Shown here in pieces: positions 63,733 through 64,000 of a DNA stretch of 64,000 bases (positions are counted from its first letter, which is position 1; every line of letters starts with the position of its first letter). The stretch lies in contig NC_016946.1 of NCBI RefSeq assembly GCF_000277125.1, forward strand, positions 3,596,001-3,660,000, in the 5' to 3' direction. The translations under genes and the position numbers were made by a program. Origin of the DNA: Mycobacterium intracellulare ATCC 13950. Lineage in GTDB: Bacteria > Actinomycetota > Actinomycetes > Mycobacteriales > Mycobacteriaceae. The notes beneath the pieces are model-generated. The model ran no database searches, was not told the origin of the DNA, and worked only from the letters and a program-made list of their open reading frames with translations.

Positions 63733-64000
63733 GTGGTCGATCTGAACGGTGTGACGACCGTGTTATTGCCCGGAACCGGCTCCGACGACGACTACGTTCA
63801 GCGGGCGTTTTCGGGCCCGCTGGCCCACGTCGGCGCGGTATTGGTGAACCCGCCGCCGCGTCCCGACCGGCTGATCGACGGCTACCTGGCGGCGCTGGAT
63901 GCCGCGGCGTGCGAAGGTCCGATCGCCGTCGGCGGCGTGTCGATCGGCGCGGCGGTCGCGGCGGCCTGGGCGCTGGCCCATCCGGACCGGACGGTCGCGG
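63733..64000 (+). CDS. Alpha/beta hydrolase (Rv2695-like), cut by the right edge
   Basis: 89 visible codons from GTG 63733 (GTG 63730 also possible). VTTVLLPGTGSDDDYVQRAF is the oxyanion-loop start and VGGVSIGAAVAAAWALAHPDR holds the nucleophile elbow GGVSIG with Ser. The rest is outside the window. Confidence 0.82.
   Translation, partial: MVDLNGVTTVLLPGTGSDDDYVQRAFSGPLAHVGAVLVNPPPRPDRLIDGYLAALDAAACEGPIAVGGVSIGAAVAAAWALAHPDRTVA

Overview
The window is 64 kb of high-GC DNA from a slow-growing Mycobacterium, most like the M. avium complex. The evidence is gene order: from about 39.9 kb to the right edge the genes follow the M. tuberculosis H37Rv order Rv2667-Rv2695 almost gene for gene (clpC2, secreted protein, GNAT, zapE, ribD, Rv2672-like, aftC, msrB, methyltransferase, hemQ, hemY, hemE, echA15, DUF3000, RNase D, dxs, CBS, ArsB/NhaD, RNA methyltransferase, APC permease, trkA/trkB pair, DUF3159, OB-fold). 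DUF732 exported proteins, mycofactocin-type SDRs and AftC fit the same lineage. The species was not tested; this is inference from gene content.

Layout. 1-11.0 kb: mixed chromosomal genes (IclR, DedA, TetR, an RsfA-like STAS protein, GCS2 ligase, a TauE-type transporter with two compensating frameshifts, small catalase, SDR, acyl-CoA ligase plus metallo-hydrolase, enoyl-CoA hydratase, SRPBCC). 11.2-11.8 kb: four tRNA genes (Val-CAC on the minus strand; Gly, Cys, Val-GAC on the plus strand).

11,735-21,119: a 9.4-kb prophage-like element in the 3' end of tRNA-Val(GAC), bounded by a perfect 28-bp direct repeat. It has a tyrosine integrase, an excisionase-like HTH protein, a RecA/DnaB-fold ATPase, an HK97 prohead protease, a major capsid protein and a P27-type small terminase. 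No portal, large terminase, tail or lysis gene is visible. This resembles phiRv2 of M. tuberculosis, which also uses a tRNA-Val site, and suggests a capsid-encoding satellite. Four plus-strand genes beside attL (two small soluble proteins, a one-TM DUF732 protein and a 38-residue lipoprotein) form a separate module that could be expressed in the lysogen.

21.3-39.8 kb: accessory region. It contains a Met/Cys-rich small membrane protein, a large alpha/beta-hydrolase with a lipoprotein, and a catabolic island with three related amidohydrolases, an acetoacetate-decarboxylase-like protein, three SDRs (two mycofactocin type), a double carboxymuconolactone-decarboxylase-like protein and an aldehyde dehydrogenase. 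Two local regulators have clear inverted-repeat operators at their divergent promoters: IclR with a 17-bp palindrome, and TetR with two AGTAAC-N3-GTTACT sites. DUF732 genes and a CDF transporter follow.

39.9-64 kb: conserved core. clpC2 has two tandem GTCAAC-N5-GTTGAC repeats just before its start. The hemE-hemY-hemQ-methyltransferase run is translationally coupled and belongs to coproporphyrin-dependent haem synthesis. The Rv2672-like lipoprotein has Gly where the nucleophile Ser should be. A 23-bp perfect inverted repeat lies between msrB and the methyltransferase.
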